Positions 38,069 through 48,800 of a stretch of DNA of 64,000 nucleotides are shown here, one piece after another (the first letter of the stretch is position 1; each line of letters starts with the position of its first letter). The DNA comes from Micromussa lordhowensis (taxonomy: Eukaryota > Cnidaria > Anthozoa > Scleractinia > Lobophylliidae): assembly GCA_964020085.1 (NCBI GenBank), contig OZ026598.1, positions 17,487,201 through 17,551,200 on the forward strand. Reading direction: 5' to 3'. The translations under genes and the position numbers were made by a program. The notes under the pieces are model-generated. The model worked only from the letters and a program-made list of their open reading frames with translations. It did not search any database and was not told where the DNA came from.

Positions 38069-41000
38069 GATTGTTACAACACAATGATCCCCAGCCCATC
38101 TTGAACCCACACCTGCAGTGAATACATTTTTAGATCAAGCCTCTTACTGATACATGACCACAAGAACTCAATTATTATAATATGTCATATTGTTTCCTTT
38201 ACTTAAAAATCCTTAATTGCAGGAGGAACAATAATAATGACGACATATTCATCAAGCACAAGACGACATTGTACCTTGCCCTAACAGCTTTGCCACAGTA
38301 CTAGTCTTTCCAACAGCTGGTTTTCCAGTTAAAAAGATCTTGTAGGACACAGTTTCTACAGAAAGCTGTGGTGGTAGACTAGGTGCTTCAAGTAATCCTA
38401 AAAATCCATAAACTATAGCTTACACATGTGAAGTTCTTTATTTGTGGAATGAAATAATAAATTCAAGAACAAAATAATGTATCTAGCTTTAAAAATTGAG
38501 TATTGGTATGTAACAGTTCAAAATGTTGTAACGCTCAAAGGGAAATACTTGGTTAACTTCCAGCACTTCAAATTACTCTTGAGTTAACTGACTTTTTTTC
38601 ACTTCAATCTATTATTATCAGTGTCATGGGGCTGAACATTACATTATTTTGTAATTGTGTCTTTCATAGCATTGAAAAGGTTGCACCCTGTACTGTGCAT
38701 ACACTGTGGCTATGAAACAAAACATCTGTATGTACAAGATCTTGTGCAGTTCTGCCAAACCCCACAGATTGCTATGTGCCACCTATATTACAGTGGACTT
38801 ATTTGGTTGGCATGTGGTCAAATAAGATTTTGTCATGTGCACATGAAATTTATGAAGAAAACTTGCATATATGGGTGACATACTCTGCATATTTCTCCTT
38901 GATCTTTAGGGCTTCCAACACCAGATAAAAGTCTGCAATCTTACTGGCTGAACATTAAAATGAGAACTCTGCATGTGCTTTCAGGAAAAACCTTAGGGCT
39001 AACTCTAACTAAATTTCGTTTCCCTTATCACAATTTACCCTGATAACTCAAATTCTGATCTTATGAGTCATATCGGATGAGGTACCTTTAGCTGACACAG
39101 TTTCTGACAAGATAAGTTCAATTTGCACTGTACTGCATACTAAAGTGCTGAAAAATCAGTAAACTATCAGCTATTAACATGGCAAGTTGGATATTCAATC
39201 GGCCCTGATAACTCGAACCCTCCGCTAACTTGAGCTGTTTTTCGTTTCTCTTCAATTCAGAGATTGAGTTACCAGGGTTCTACTGAATATAAGCTTTAAG
39301 TAAGGTGGCTCGATACAGTTTCCAGTACTTTCCAAGACTTAGAGTTTGAGGGGTCATTATAACGTTAACCACTCTATATCAGTTGATACCAAAATCATAG
39401 TATCAAAAATTTGCTCAATCATTGGTGAACAAGTTGCTGTCAATTTTATGGCACAATAGGTTACCATAGCAACAATATGACCAGCTTTAAGCGCTTATAA
39501 CTCGAAAACAAGCTCGGTGACCCCCATTTTTTACTATCAAATTGTAATCAGCATGCCTCTACCATGGACTGGACCTTGTCATGGTGTAGAGGCTTGTGTG
39601 GCTCGATGATCTCAAGGGCTGTGCTGACTGGGGTGCATAACCCTGGCAGGTTCAACCATGTCAGAGAGGTCTTGAGTGAAAGTCCTGACAAAAGCAGTCC
39701 AGCAGTTTCCTGATCTGTAAAATCAGGTTAGGCAGAGGACCAGCAACCCTCTCCCATAAAAACCAACTCGCTACAGAAACCACTTCAGTAACAAATGCTA
39801 TCCGGGATCGAAGTGTGACTTGCGACATCCCTGATGAGAGTTTCCTCCATTGGGGTGAAGCGACAATGACTGCTCCAGGTGAAAGCCAAAAGGAAGCCAG
39901 AAGCACGACAAGGCCGCGTAAAAGATCCCTCCCTACAACCAAAGACTGCTTAAATATAAGATGCTGGAATGTCAGAACAATGTATACCATTGGAAAGACA
40001 GCAACAGTCATGCAAGAAATGAGAAGGTACAAACTGAGCATTCTTGGACTCAGCGAGGTAAGGTGGACAGGTTTTGGAGAAGTGAGAACAACCAAGGGAG
40101 AAACAATCATCTACTCTGGACGCGACGAAGGACACCACAGCGGTGTAGCCCTAGTAATGAACGATGAGACAAGGAAGTGCATGATGAAATGGAACCCCAT
40201 CACAGACAGGCTCATCAGCGCACGGTTTTTCTCCAAGTATGTGAAGATGACAGTAATTCCCACAAATGAGGCCAGCGATGAGGACAAGGATACCTTTTAT
40301 GAGTTGCTCCAGAAGGAGATCGATGCCACGCCACGCCATGACCTACTGATCATTTTAGGAGATGCCAATGCCAAGGTGGGATCTGACAACACTGGCTGGG
40401 AAGGCACCATGGGTAACGAAGGACTCAGCACTATGAATGATAATGGCCTAAGATTTGCATCTCTTTGCGCTGAGAACAGTCTTGTCATTTGTGGCACTTG
40501 TTTCAAGCACAAAGACATCTACAAGTATACATGGACATCACCAAATGGTTATGACAGGAATCAGATTGATCATGTGGCCATCCGGAGAAGACTCAGGAGA
40601 TTGCTACTTGATGTCAGAGCACAACGAGGAGCAGACACAGCAAGTGACCATCACCTTGTCCGATGTAAGATACGCCTAAAGCTGGCAAGAAACAGAAAGA
40701 AACAAGTGTCATGGATCATCTACGACACTGCAAAGCTAAAAGATCCTTTGCACAAGCGGAGCTTCAGCATAGCCCTTAAGAACTGTTTTGAAGCTCTAGA
40801 CAATGACAACCAAAGCATGGATGAAACATGGACAGAATACAAAGACATCTATCGTATCACGGCAGCTGAAACACTTGGACAAAGAGCAAGGTCACGGAAG
40901 GACTGGTTGAGCCCCTCCACCTGGAACTGTATTGAAGAAAGACGGAAGCTAAAACAGAGCATTTTGAACTGCCGTTCAGAACAAGTGAGGGAAAACAGAC

Positions 41001-43376
41001 AGAAAAAGAGAGCACGAGCAGACAAGAGGAGAACCTTCGAAAGAGTTGTGGAAGAGGCAGAAAGGGCAGCGCACCAAAACAACCTGAAAGAGCTTTACAC
41101 CAAGACGAAGGTACTAAGCGGGTGCCTTAAGAAGCCAAGTACTGGAATATGGACGAAAGAGGGTAAAGTCATCACCACAGAGGAAGAAGTACTTGAAAGG
41201 TGGAAAGAGATCTTGAATGTATCTTGTGAAGAAAGTGATCTTCCTGAAGAGTGTCAGCTTGGTGACTGCGAAGATCCTATCGAGATGGACAGTGGCCCCT
41301 TTACAGTCCAAGAACTGAGAAAAGTCATCTCTCGGCTGAAGAACCGCAAAGCACCTGGTGTGGATAACATTAGTGCAGAAGTGCTTAAAGCCAGCCCTCC
41401 AATTGCCCTGTGCAAGCTTCTGAATATCTGCAATCAGATTCTTGATCAGTGTAAAGTGCCATCTGACTGGAGGAGAGCTTTGCTGGCCAAAATGCCCAAG
41501 AAAGGTGACCCGTCTATTTGTGACAACTATTGAGGGATATCCTTACTTTCAGTACCATACAAAGTCTTCTGCACAATGCTCTTGATGAGGATGCAGGAAG
41601 GAGTCGAGAAGAAATTACGGCAAGAACAGGCTGCCTTTCGAACAGGAAGAGGGACAACTGAACAGATTTTCATCCTTAGGAACATCTTAGAACAGAGTGC
41701 TGAATGGCAAACACCCTTGTACATAGGTTTCATCGATTTCAAGAAGGCCTTTGATAGTGTGAGAAGAGACAAACTCTGGAACATTCTCAGGCATTACGGC
41801 ATTCCTGACAACTTCGTCGACATCACACAAGAGCTTTATGATGGAAGCACCAGCTGCGTTGTTGATAATGGATGAACATCAGATTGGCTTCCTGTAGAGA
41901 CAGGAGTCAAACAGGGCTGTGTTATGTCTGGCTTTCTCTTCAACATCATTATTGACTGGGTAATGAGGAAGACCACCAATGCAAGGAGAGGCCTGAGATG
42001 GAAGTTCACAACGGTCCTAGAGGACCTTGACTATGCAGATGACATAGCCCTTCTCTCCAGCCGACACAAAGATCTTCAAGAGAAGTGCAGCTGCCTCCAA
42101 CAGGTCTCAAGGTATACCGGACTCTGTATCAACACCACCAAGACAAAGGTGCTACGAACAAATGCCAAGGTCAATGACACAATTTCCATTGATGGCTTAG
42201 AAGTTGAAGACATCAACTCCTTCATCTACTTAGGTGCCACTGTCCACGGAGCCGGTGGGTCACATGAAGACATCACACGCAGGCTGTCAATCGCAAGAAG
42301 AGCATATGCCACTCTAAATCCTGTCTGGAGGTCTAAGACATACAGCAAGCACACCAAGCTAAGAATCTTCAAGAGCTGCATGACTTCTATCCTCCTGTAT
42401 GGCGCCGAGATGTGGAGGGTTACATCAACAGATATGGAGCGCCTGGACGTTTTCCATCGAAAATGCCTAAGAAGAATCCTTGGCATATTTTGGCCATACA
42501 CCATATCCAACCGTGATCTCTACGAAAGAGCCAGAGAGAGTCCCATCTCAGAAGGTTAGATGATGGAGATGGATCGGTCACATGTTAAGGAGAGAGAAAG
42601 ATAACAACTGTAGTTGCGCTTACCTGGACCCCTGAGGGCAAGAGAAAGTGTGGAAGACCAAAGACTACATGGAGGAACACTATTGAGAGGGAACGGAAAG
42701 AACTAGGATGGACTAGCTGGAATGTAGTGGAGCAGGTAGCTAAAGACCGTGAAGGATGGCAGTTGTTGTTGCGTGGCCTTATGCTCCACCCAAGGAGCGA
42801 AGATGATGAGTGAGTGAGTGAGTGTAATCAGCATGATAAGATACAACTTTTTACAAAGTTTAAAGAAAGTCTACGAAGGGGGTTCAGAGCCACTTTAAAT
42901 TTTCGAAAATTTAAGGTGGCTCTGAACCCCCTCCGTAGAATTTTTTAAACTTTGCAAAAAGTTGCATCTTATCGTGTTAATTACAATTCGATAATAAAAA
43001 ATGGGGGTCACCGAGCTCGTTTTCGAGTTATAAGCTTTTAAAGCTAAAATTAAGGGTGTTTTTAGCAGGTGATATTGTTGCTATTGTAATCCATTGTGCC
43101 ATAAAATTGACAGCAACTTGTTCACAAATGATTGGGCAGTGTTTTGATAACACGATTTTGGTATCAACAGATATAGAGTGGTTATAATGACCCGTCAAAC
43201 TCTAAGTCTTGGAAAGTACTGGAAACTGTTCCGAGCCACCTTAAGCTTAAAGCTCATCGATCAAACCTTGGCTCACCGAACGTTTTTCTTCTGTTTCGAT
43301 GCAAGATCCCTCCCAAAAACTCCCGTCCTTCCGGTGTTTCTTGCCAGTTGAACTGGATGATCGAGCCTCTCGGCAT
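32741..43376 (-). CDS. CPLANE2: Ciliogenesis and planar polarity effector 2 (small GTPase-like, RSG1)
   Basis: Nine exons on the minus strand: 43376-43277, 38397-38275, 37638-37574, 37122-37033, 36426-36374, 36141-36114, 35622-35567, 33625-33478 and 32878-32741. Phases agree throughout and give 266 residues; the human protein, from memory, is about 258. The product is a Ras-fold protein that works with the CPLANE complex (Inturned, Fuzzy, Wdpcp) in basal-body maturation and cilium assembly. Visible motifs are the P-loop GKPAVGKT (58-65), the switch-I-like FHVETPGIQT (79-88), a G3 WDCG (111-114) without the usual Gln, and G4 as TRLD (171-174) instead of [N/T]KxD. It ends ...FKIYI with no prenylation Cys, as expected for this family. 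The N-terminal NWQETPEGREFLGGILHRNR and the late GKRLADGRSLDGRSG blocks match the family well. Exon 7 has a competing donor 17 bases downstream; the upstream one keeps phase and alignment. Intron 1 is mostly transposons. Confidence 0.92.
33651..33910 (+). repeat. tRNA-derived SINE, copy 2
   Basis: The head has an A-box-like TGGCCTCATGGTTAGTACG and a B box GGTTCGAGGCC. The body has ACACTTAACCCTCACAGCAC, CACCCAGGTGTATAAATGGG and GATGGACTAGCATCCCATCC. It lies antisense in CPLANE2 intron 7, starting only about 25 bases from the exon 8 acceptor. Three further copies in the window confirm the family. Confidence 0.85.
34903..34942. repeat. 40-base near-perfect palindrome
   Basis: The sequence is symmetrical about 34922/34923: the inner 24 bases (arm TGGTGCCCATGT) are a perfect palindrome and the outer CGCCATG/CATGGCG arms also pair, with one mismatch between. 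It lies in CPLANE2 intron 7. The right arm carries an ATGGCGGC (YY1-like) core. Confidence 0.85.
36698..36890 (+). mobile_element. TTAA-type repeat family C, copy 1
   Basis: The copy begins TTAAAGGAGCTTAGAAACTG and contains ATTTTGAGTTATTTTGTTGA, AGTTTACTGGGATAGAAAAA and AATCATAAAGAAATAATGAT. Related copies at 58997 and 61061 lie in CEP104 introns. Copy 3 ends AGCTCCTTT, the inverse of AAAGGAGCT, so short inverted ends are likely. The right end of this copy is uncertain. It sits in CPLANE2 intron 4. Confidence 0.65.
37733..37800 (-). repeat. SINE fragment, copy 4
   Basis: On the minus strand it reads TTCTTGGGCAAGACTTAACT, then a GCAGTG core and CCCCACCC, matching the body of the SINE copies at 3101 and 33651. 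The tRNA-like head is absent. It lies in CPLANE2 intron 2. Confidence 0.65.
38006..38068. repeat. (ATT)n microsatellite
   Basis: About 21 uninterrupted ATT units in CPLANE2 intron 2. It is likely polymorphic in length. Confidence 0.95.
39556..42822 (+). mobile_element. RTE-like non-LTR retrotransposon, nearly full length
   Basis: The 3267-base insertion is flanked by a perfect 13-base target-site duplication, TGTAATCAGCATG (39543-39555 and 42823-42835). It ends in a short TGAG microsatellite (42806-42822), as many RTE elements do. It encodes an AP-like endonuclease followed by a reverse transcriptase. There is no LTR and no long poly(A). The duplication is intact, so the insertion is younger than the MITE it split. 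Confidence 0.92.
39815..42806 (+). pseudogene. Decayed endonuclease-reverse transcriptase of the RTE-like element
   Basis: One frame runs from about 39815 to 42556 and is broken only by TGA codons at 41531 and 41873. It shifts frame near 42553 and again before about 42630. The first ATG is near 39866. The endonuclease part shows WNVRT, SEVRW, GDANAKVG and SDHHLV. The reverse transcriptase part shows FIDFKKAFD, QGCVMSGFLFN and the catalytic YADDIALL. The C-terminal CGRPKTTWRNTIERERKELG block is typical of these elements, often annotated craniofacial development protein 2-like in invertebrate genomes. Both TGA codons sit where Arg (CGA) is expected, fitting CpG decay. The element is unlikely to be active. 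RTE is my best clade call; CR1-like placement is less likely. Confidence 0.88.
42911..43242 (-). mobile_element. TTAA-type MITE, right arm, intact
   Basis: It is flanked by TTAA on both sides (TTAAGGTGGCTCTGAACC at the left, CCGAGCCACCTTAA at the right) and is a full-length inverted copy of the interrupted MITE to its left. Only about 13 bases separate the two, around the symmetrical ATTTTCGAAAAT. It ends about 35 bases from the CPLANE2 exon 1 donor. Confidence 0.85.
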
Positions 43377-43548
43377 GAAACCTGCCATCGAAAAGGCGAA
43401 AATTCTCTACATCGAAAGTTCTCTAGCTTCTGTTTTGACGGCCATGTTGGAATGTTGCCGCCGCATGCCAAACTGGTATATAAAACGCTGACTGGGATAT
43501 AAAACGCTGGCTCTCAAGTCTCCGTTCCAGGGCTCCCTCAATGGAAAC
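43377..43548. promoter_or_regulatory. Candidate bidirectional promoter for CPLANE2 and CEP104
   Basis: This is the short CpG-containing block just upstream of the CPLANE2 ATG. On the + strand it carries TATATAAAACGCTG (43477) and GATATAAAACGCTG (43495), a direct repeat of a TATA-like box. They are followed by a possible 5' UTR exon ending at 43548 (GAAAC|GTGAGT), which could splice to the acceptor at 45860 just before the CEP104 ATG. A GTTGCC RFX half-site-like motif lies at 43454; I see no full X-box. The start sites are inferred. Confidence 0.45.
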
Positions 43549-45887
43549 GTGAGTTCGCTCAGGTGTCACAAACAGTCAAGGGAAAACAAATTGGTTCGAG
43601 GATTATAATTACATTGGAACCAAGAGACATAGAAAAAAATGCTTTTGATAAGGTCATGGACGACTGGAAAAGATGCCTGAATAGAAAACATGGTTTGCTG
43701 GAGCTGAAATTTGCAAATAGCGCGAGCTGTTGTTGCTTCGCGCCAAAATTTTGAAGTGTCTCCACTGTTCCAGGTTGGTAGAAGCTTCTTATGTTTGATT
43801 GTTTTTCATGATTTTAGGAAAAGCAAACAAATACACTTATTACAGAATTGGAACAATAAGTATAAACTATAAGCATATAGGAACTATAAGTATAAAGAAA
43901 TCGTTTGTGGATCTTTTCCTAAGCTTATTAGATCACTTAGGTTTCTGGATTTGCCGAGGCGATGAACGATGTTTGCAAAGTTTGTATATATGACGTTTTG
44001 GGTTTGATCGACTCAGTGACCTTATCTCACGAAATACAGACGGATTACGGTTACTCCAAACTGAAAAATTGTCGTTGCAACCACTTTGCGAGATACACCT
44101 GTAAACTGTAGTGACAGATCTTTGAAAAGTCTGTGAAATTTTCGATTATCGTAAATTTATATTGGTCACCGAGATTAGTTGAAACATAAGATGGCACGCA
44201 ATCTGGAAGATTTCTTCACTGTTAAAAAAAAACACCATCATCTTAATGACATGCGGTGCTTTTCTTGTAGTTTTTAAATGCCCATCGATCTATATTTTTT
44301 TACAGAATGATTAAAATTGCATTTATTTTGTACATGTCGTCATACAGCGCAATTTTGTACCGATGATAATATTTCTTAATTGACATTCAATTCGATCCTC
44401 GTCGTTTGCAATTTTTATGCTAATTGATTTGTGATATTCGAATCTCCGCGAATTGAAAACATCGATTAATTCCCTTTTCAAACAGATGCTGCATGTTTTT
44501 GTTTATTTTCCTTAGCTACTTATTTAATTTGTAAGTTTTAGTTTCAGATTTCAGTTTTCTGGTTTGTTGCCATGACCACTAAAAGACGTGACAAGCATTT
44601 GCCTATAAAAATCCTTACATGGCAAGCAAAGTTCAGGAATTATTAAAATAATGAAGTCTTAGTTGAACTAAATTTCTCGTTTTTGTAATTAATATTATTT
44701 TATTGGCTTTATTACTGCTGATCTATCTTGTCACTTGTCATGGGAGACATAAATGAGTGTGCAATGACACCTATTACTGTGCCTTTCTAACCTGTGGACT
44801 CTAAAATTCACAGCTCAACTGACAAATGTGTTTTTTGCTACCATCAATCAAATGTTCGTGCAGTAATCAAATCAAATCATTGAGCACAGTTCAGACAACA
44901 TAGTCGGAAGCTGGGAAGAGCAGCTGAACATTTGATTGACGGTGGCGAAAAATGCATTTGTCAGTTGAGCTTTGAGTTTTAGAGTTTCCATGTTATTGAA
45001 AGGTCTAGTAAACATGTAACCTACATGTGAGTATACTGGGATTAAAGGGACTCTTTCGTGGCGATTTTGCTACATTTAACATGGTCAAAGCAATCATAAA
45101 TTATGACGTTTTGCTTGTATTCAAAATGCTCCTAGATCACCAATAAAAACTCAGTTATTAAAGTGTATATGACGAATAATTGATTTGTTTTATGGAATCT
45201 ACATGTAGTGTCGTTGTATATTGCGTTACTGTCATGCACAGTAAAGAGGGAATATCGGTGTGCAAAATAGGATTGCCACGAATTACCGAGTAGGAAATAA
45301 AGAACAGGTTTATTTTAATCGAGGACTCCATACTACAGGAGATCACATGTATCCTATGGAAATCGGAAAAAAATGTTTATCTTTGTCTCAGCTCCACATT
45401 TAAGCCATCTGAAAACATCAAATTTCACTTCCGGTTGGTCGGAAACTGGGGGGGGGGGGGGTTGGTACCTGCGACTAGTCAGGCTGTGACATATGTGACA
45501 AACAAGAATGTGCATCAACATATTTTTCGAGCCAAACAAAATAACTGAAATATAATAAGGATTAGGCAATCAAGTGTAATTCCAATTTTGATTCAAAATT
45601 GGAAACGTTTACAAAAGATACATGTATGTAGACTAGCCATGGTAGCGGTCTCAATCAAATTCTAGGAGCTAACTGGCAATAGTTGTCCCTATTGGATATC
45701 TCACTCAACTGCCACTTTGTGAGACAAAAGTTAATAGCCAAGTAATGTATTATAAACTGTTGAAAATTGTGGTTTTCTATAAGTACCATGTGAATGCATT
45801 AATTTTATTAACTGGAGTATTAATCTGATAATTAATGCTGTTTATTAAATTGCTCTTGTAGAGGTAGTTAAGAGAGAAGGAAACTTC
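43549..45887. other. Probable 5' UTR intron of CEP104
   Basis: AT-rich DNA. A + frame at about 43522-43754 is open for more than 75 codons and looks mildly protein-like (it includes DIEKNAFDKVMDDWKRCLNR), but it has no good context and I cannot assign it. A hairpin element lies at 44799-44984 and a 14-base G run near 45449. No other gene is seen. Confidence 0.4.
44799..44984. mobile_element. Fold-back (hairpin) element
   Basis: The left arm CTCTAAAATTCACAGCTCAA and the right arm TTGAGCTTTGAGTTTTAGAG are inverted copies. The pairing continues through TGACAAATG/CATTTGTCA and CAATCAAATGTTC/GAACATTTGATTG, giving arms of about 65 bases and a loop of about 55. This fits a small non-autonomous DNA element. 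Confidence 0.75.
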
Positions 45888-48800
45888 ATGCCAAGTAAAG
45901 TATCATTCCAAGTGGTGTACAGTTCCAGTGCTGATGACAACCACCGGGAGAAAGAACTTGAGGTACAGTGGTTAATTACAGTATGTTACAGTCTACCTTA
46001 TGATCTTTAGTTAATTTTTGTCAAGACTTCTCAAGGCATGCCTCGATTAAAAGTTATGAACTGGATCTTTGTGAAATTTGAACTGGCCATGTCACAGCCA
46101 GTAAAACTGGGGAGTTTGATTCAATGCTTTGACAATGGGAGAGAATACTACAGAATACTACTGCACATTAAACTGTCAGTGTTTCATTCATAATTTCATC
46201 ATACACAAAAATTAATGCCTTCAGTTGACAGTTATTAAATAAACTTACAGTTATATGTCATCAGGTGTCAAAGTCTCCTTTTCACACATATACAGTCCTT
46301 TGATGCAATCTCCCATCATGGCAATATACTAGTTAGCTGATCAGAATGCATGTATTTCTGGCCCAGTATTGTGATGCAGTGATGTGTATAGGACGTTAGC
46401 CTTCTAAGAAAGGCTTTACAAGTTAGTATAAATATATCCTTTCATACCCTTAGTTGACATGTATCTTTAGGACTGCAAGCGGGAAGTCAGAGCTGAGTGC
46501 ATTGACTGTGTATGTTATTTATGGCAAATTTGCAGTTTGTTTGTTTGTGTTTTTTTTTTTCAGTTGCACAGTCCCACAACCAAAGGATGGCAGTCTTCCA
46601 GGTAATAACTCCCAGGGCAAGTGAAAAAAAATTGGGATTCCTGCTTGTCGTTTGGACAAGCAGTTCTCAAATTGTTCTTTTTTTTAGTTAGTTGGCAGAC
46701 ACAGTTTCTTGCCTGGGTCCTTGTGCCCATCAGGCAGCACAATCTACTTGTTCCAGACGATCAGACAGCATTTTTTTTTTATCGCTGATTCCCAGTGAAC
46801 ACTTTTGGCAATTTTGTACTGATAAAGAAACTTTTAGGAAATTTAATGAGCACCAATTAATAAAATGGTTGTTCAATTATTTAAAGATGATTTCCAGTCC
46901 GTACTGCACAGTCTCAGCACCCTAATGTTTATTTATAAACATGACAAGCTCTCACTTGATGGAATGTCATGATATTTGTAGGTTCTGTCTTTACCCCCAA
47001 GAACTGGTGTTGTTGATGAAGGAACCCATACGGCTGCGGAAACTTCAGTTGCTATCTCATCAGTTCATGATATGTAAGTACTCTTTGCTTGTTGTATGGT
47101 TGGTTTGGTCTCTCGTGGAATTTTCAATCTCACCCTCTGGGGGAGGGGGCAGTCGTCTGGTATTTTGACATTTTTTCTGTCTCACCATAATACTGCATGG
47201 CTTGTTATTAATAAATATTTATAAAAACAACAATACTACACACTAGTGTGGGGAATTGGCTGAGATTTCATAATTGATCATATGAAATAATCTCATTGGT
47301 GCGATTGAACATCGATTATAACAGAAAAATCTTGTAAGAATTCCATTTATTTTGTACACCATGTTTGTTTTGTGGGTAACATGTAAACAAGGTAATGCTG
47401 AGAACTAAGTTTAGTTTCTTCAAGCCATGAGGACTACACAGGTTTTTCGATCAATGATCAATTACAATCGATGATCAGCTCCCCACTACTGTACATTAAA
47501 TTTAATTGTACTTTGAAATTTGTCAAGCAGGACGTGATTACATTTTTTTGCTAACTGCATGGAGTCTGATAAGTCTGGAAGGAAGTGCAACACCTTCAGG
47601 CTATCATATTTGCCTGATTTATATAGCACCCTGAGTCTGGTTAATATACGAATCTCTAACTGAATTTTTTTAATCATTCTTCAGCCAGTAAAGTGGAGGT
47701 GTTGATCAGTAAAGTGCCTGCTGGACAGCCACCTTCCTTGTTAACATCCAAGTTTAAACGGCTGGGGTAAGTTTTTGTTCAAATTCAAGCAAATGTTAAA
47801 TAAATGTCTTGTTTTAACTGATCACATACAATTTGTACTACATGTACAACATGTACAAATGAAACAAACTGCTTTAACTGCCCTGATTTATGTGTGGCTG
47901 TAACAACTGCGCATGTTATGCAAAAAAAAAGAAAAGAGGTTTCCTACAGATTGTCTTTTATTGATTGCTTACTCTGCTTTTATTTGATGTTTTGCCTCAT
48001 AGAGCCTCATAATATTATGTACCAGTTATCTTGTGGTATCTTGTGGTGTCTCGGACGGTTTTAATTTCAAAGTACTTCTTGACTTGATAAAACCAAATCT
48101 AGTACTGGCTGTGTTCAAGTGTACATGTATCTATCTTTACTTTGAATTACGTGATTGTACTTATCCTGATATCGTCTCATGTTACTTAGTATTTTTTACT
48201 TCTCAGATATGTTGGACTCTCTGACAATGAAAACACAGACTTCAAGGTAGAGTGGATTTTGGATTTTTAGTATAAATATTGATTTTTTTAGTATAAATAA
48301 TGTTGTTGCTTTAGTTATGAGCAGTACATGATTGTACTTTGTTTTAGAGAAATTATAGGTCAACTGCTAATTGGCAGTTTTTCAAATTTCTTGCTTGGAA
48401 GTGACTACGTGTACATCACAAAGCAAGGATTCCAAGATTTTAAGATCGGATTAAAAGCTTCCTAGACCCATGATATTCTAGGCACAATTTGCCGCCCTTA
48501 ATTTGTTATGCTAAGAATCAGGGAACGTAATATAATTATATTATGGACAAGGAGATACAAAATTAATTTTAAAAAATTGTTTTAACACCTACAGGTACAA
48601 CTGAACGCTTTTAAAATCAGAGTGTTATGCATTTCGTTTTGCACTTGTAAGTAACTTATTTTACAATGTCTTTCAGGCAAGAGAACTAAAATCCATCCAC
48701 CTTGACGCTGAAGGACATTTTCTAAAGCTAATCCTACACAAGAACCATGTCAACAAGTACAATATTTACAATCAGGCAAGTTGTCTTTAGCATTAATAAT

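Larger units (their letters stand above)
39301..42897 (+). mobile_element. TTAA-type MITE, left arm, interrupted by a retrotransposon
   Basis: The element begins TAAGGTGGCTCGATACAGTT and ends GGTTCAGAGCCACTTTAA. Only 39301-39555 and 42836-42897 (about 317 bases) belong to it; the rest is the inserted RTE-like element. It is a diverged inverted copy of 42911-43242. The terminal inverted repeat is about 11 bases (TAAGGTGGCTC). The TTAA-like ends and lack of coding capacity suggest a piggyBac-type non-autonomous element. It lies in CPLANE2 intron 1. Confidence 0.8.

Noticed and set aside
38872..38946. Minus-strand frame in CPLANE2 intron 1 reading SKIADFYLVLEALKIKEKYAE with AG and GTATGT at its borders
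   Set aside because: It does not fit between exons 1 and 2 in phase or alignment, since the direct exon 1-2 join reproduces the family sequence without it. I cannot assign it.
43559..43765. Open frames on both strands upstream of CEP104
   Set aside because: They lack a recognisable product, and neither extends the CEP104 N-terminus in frame.
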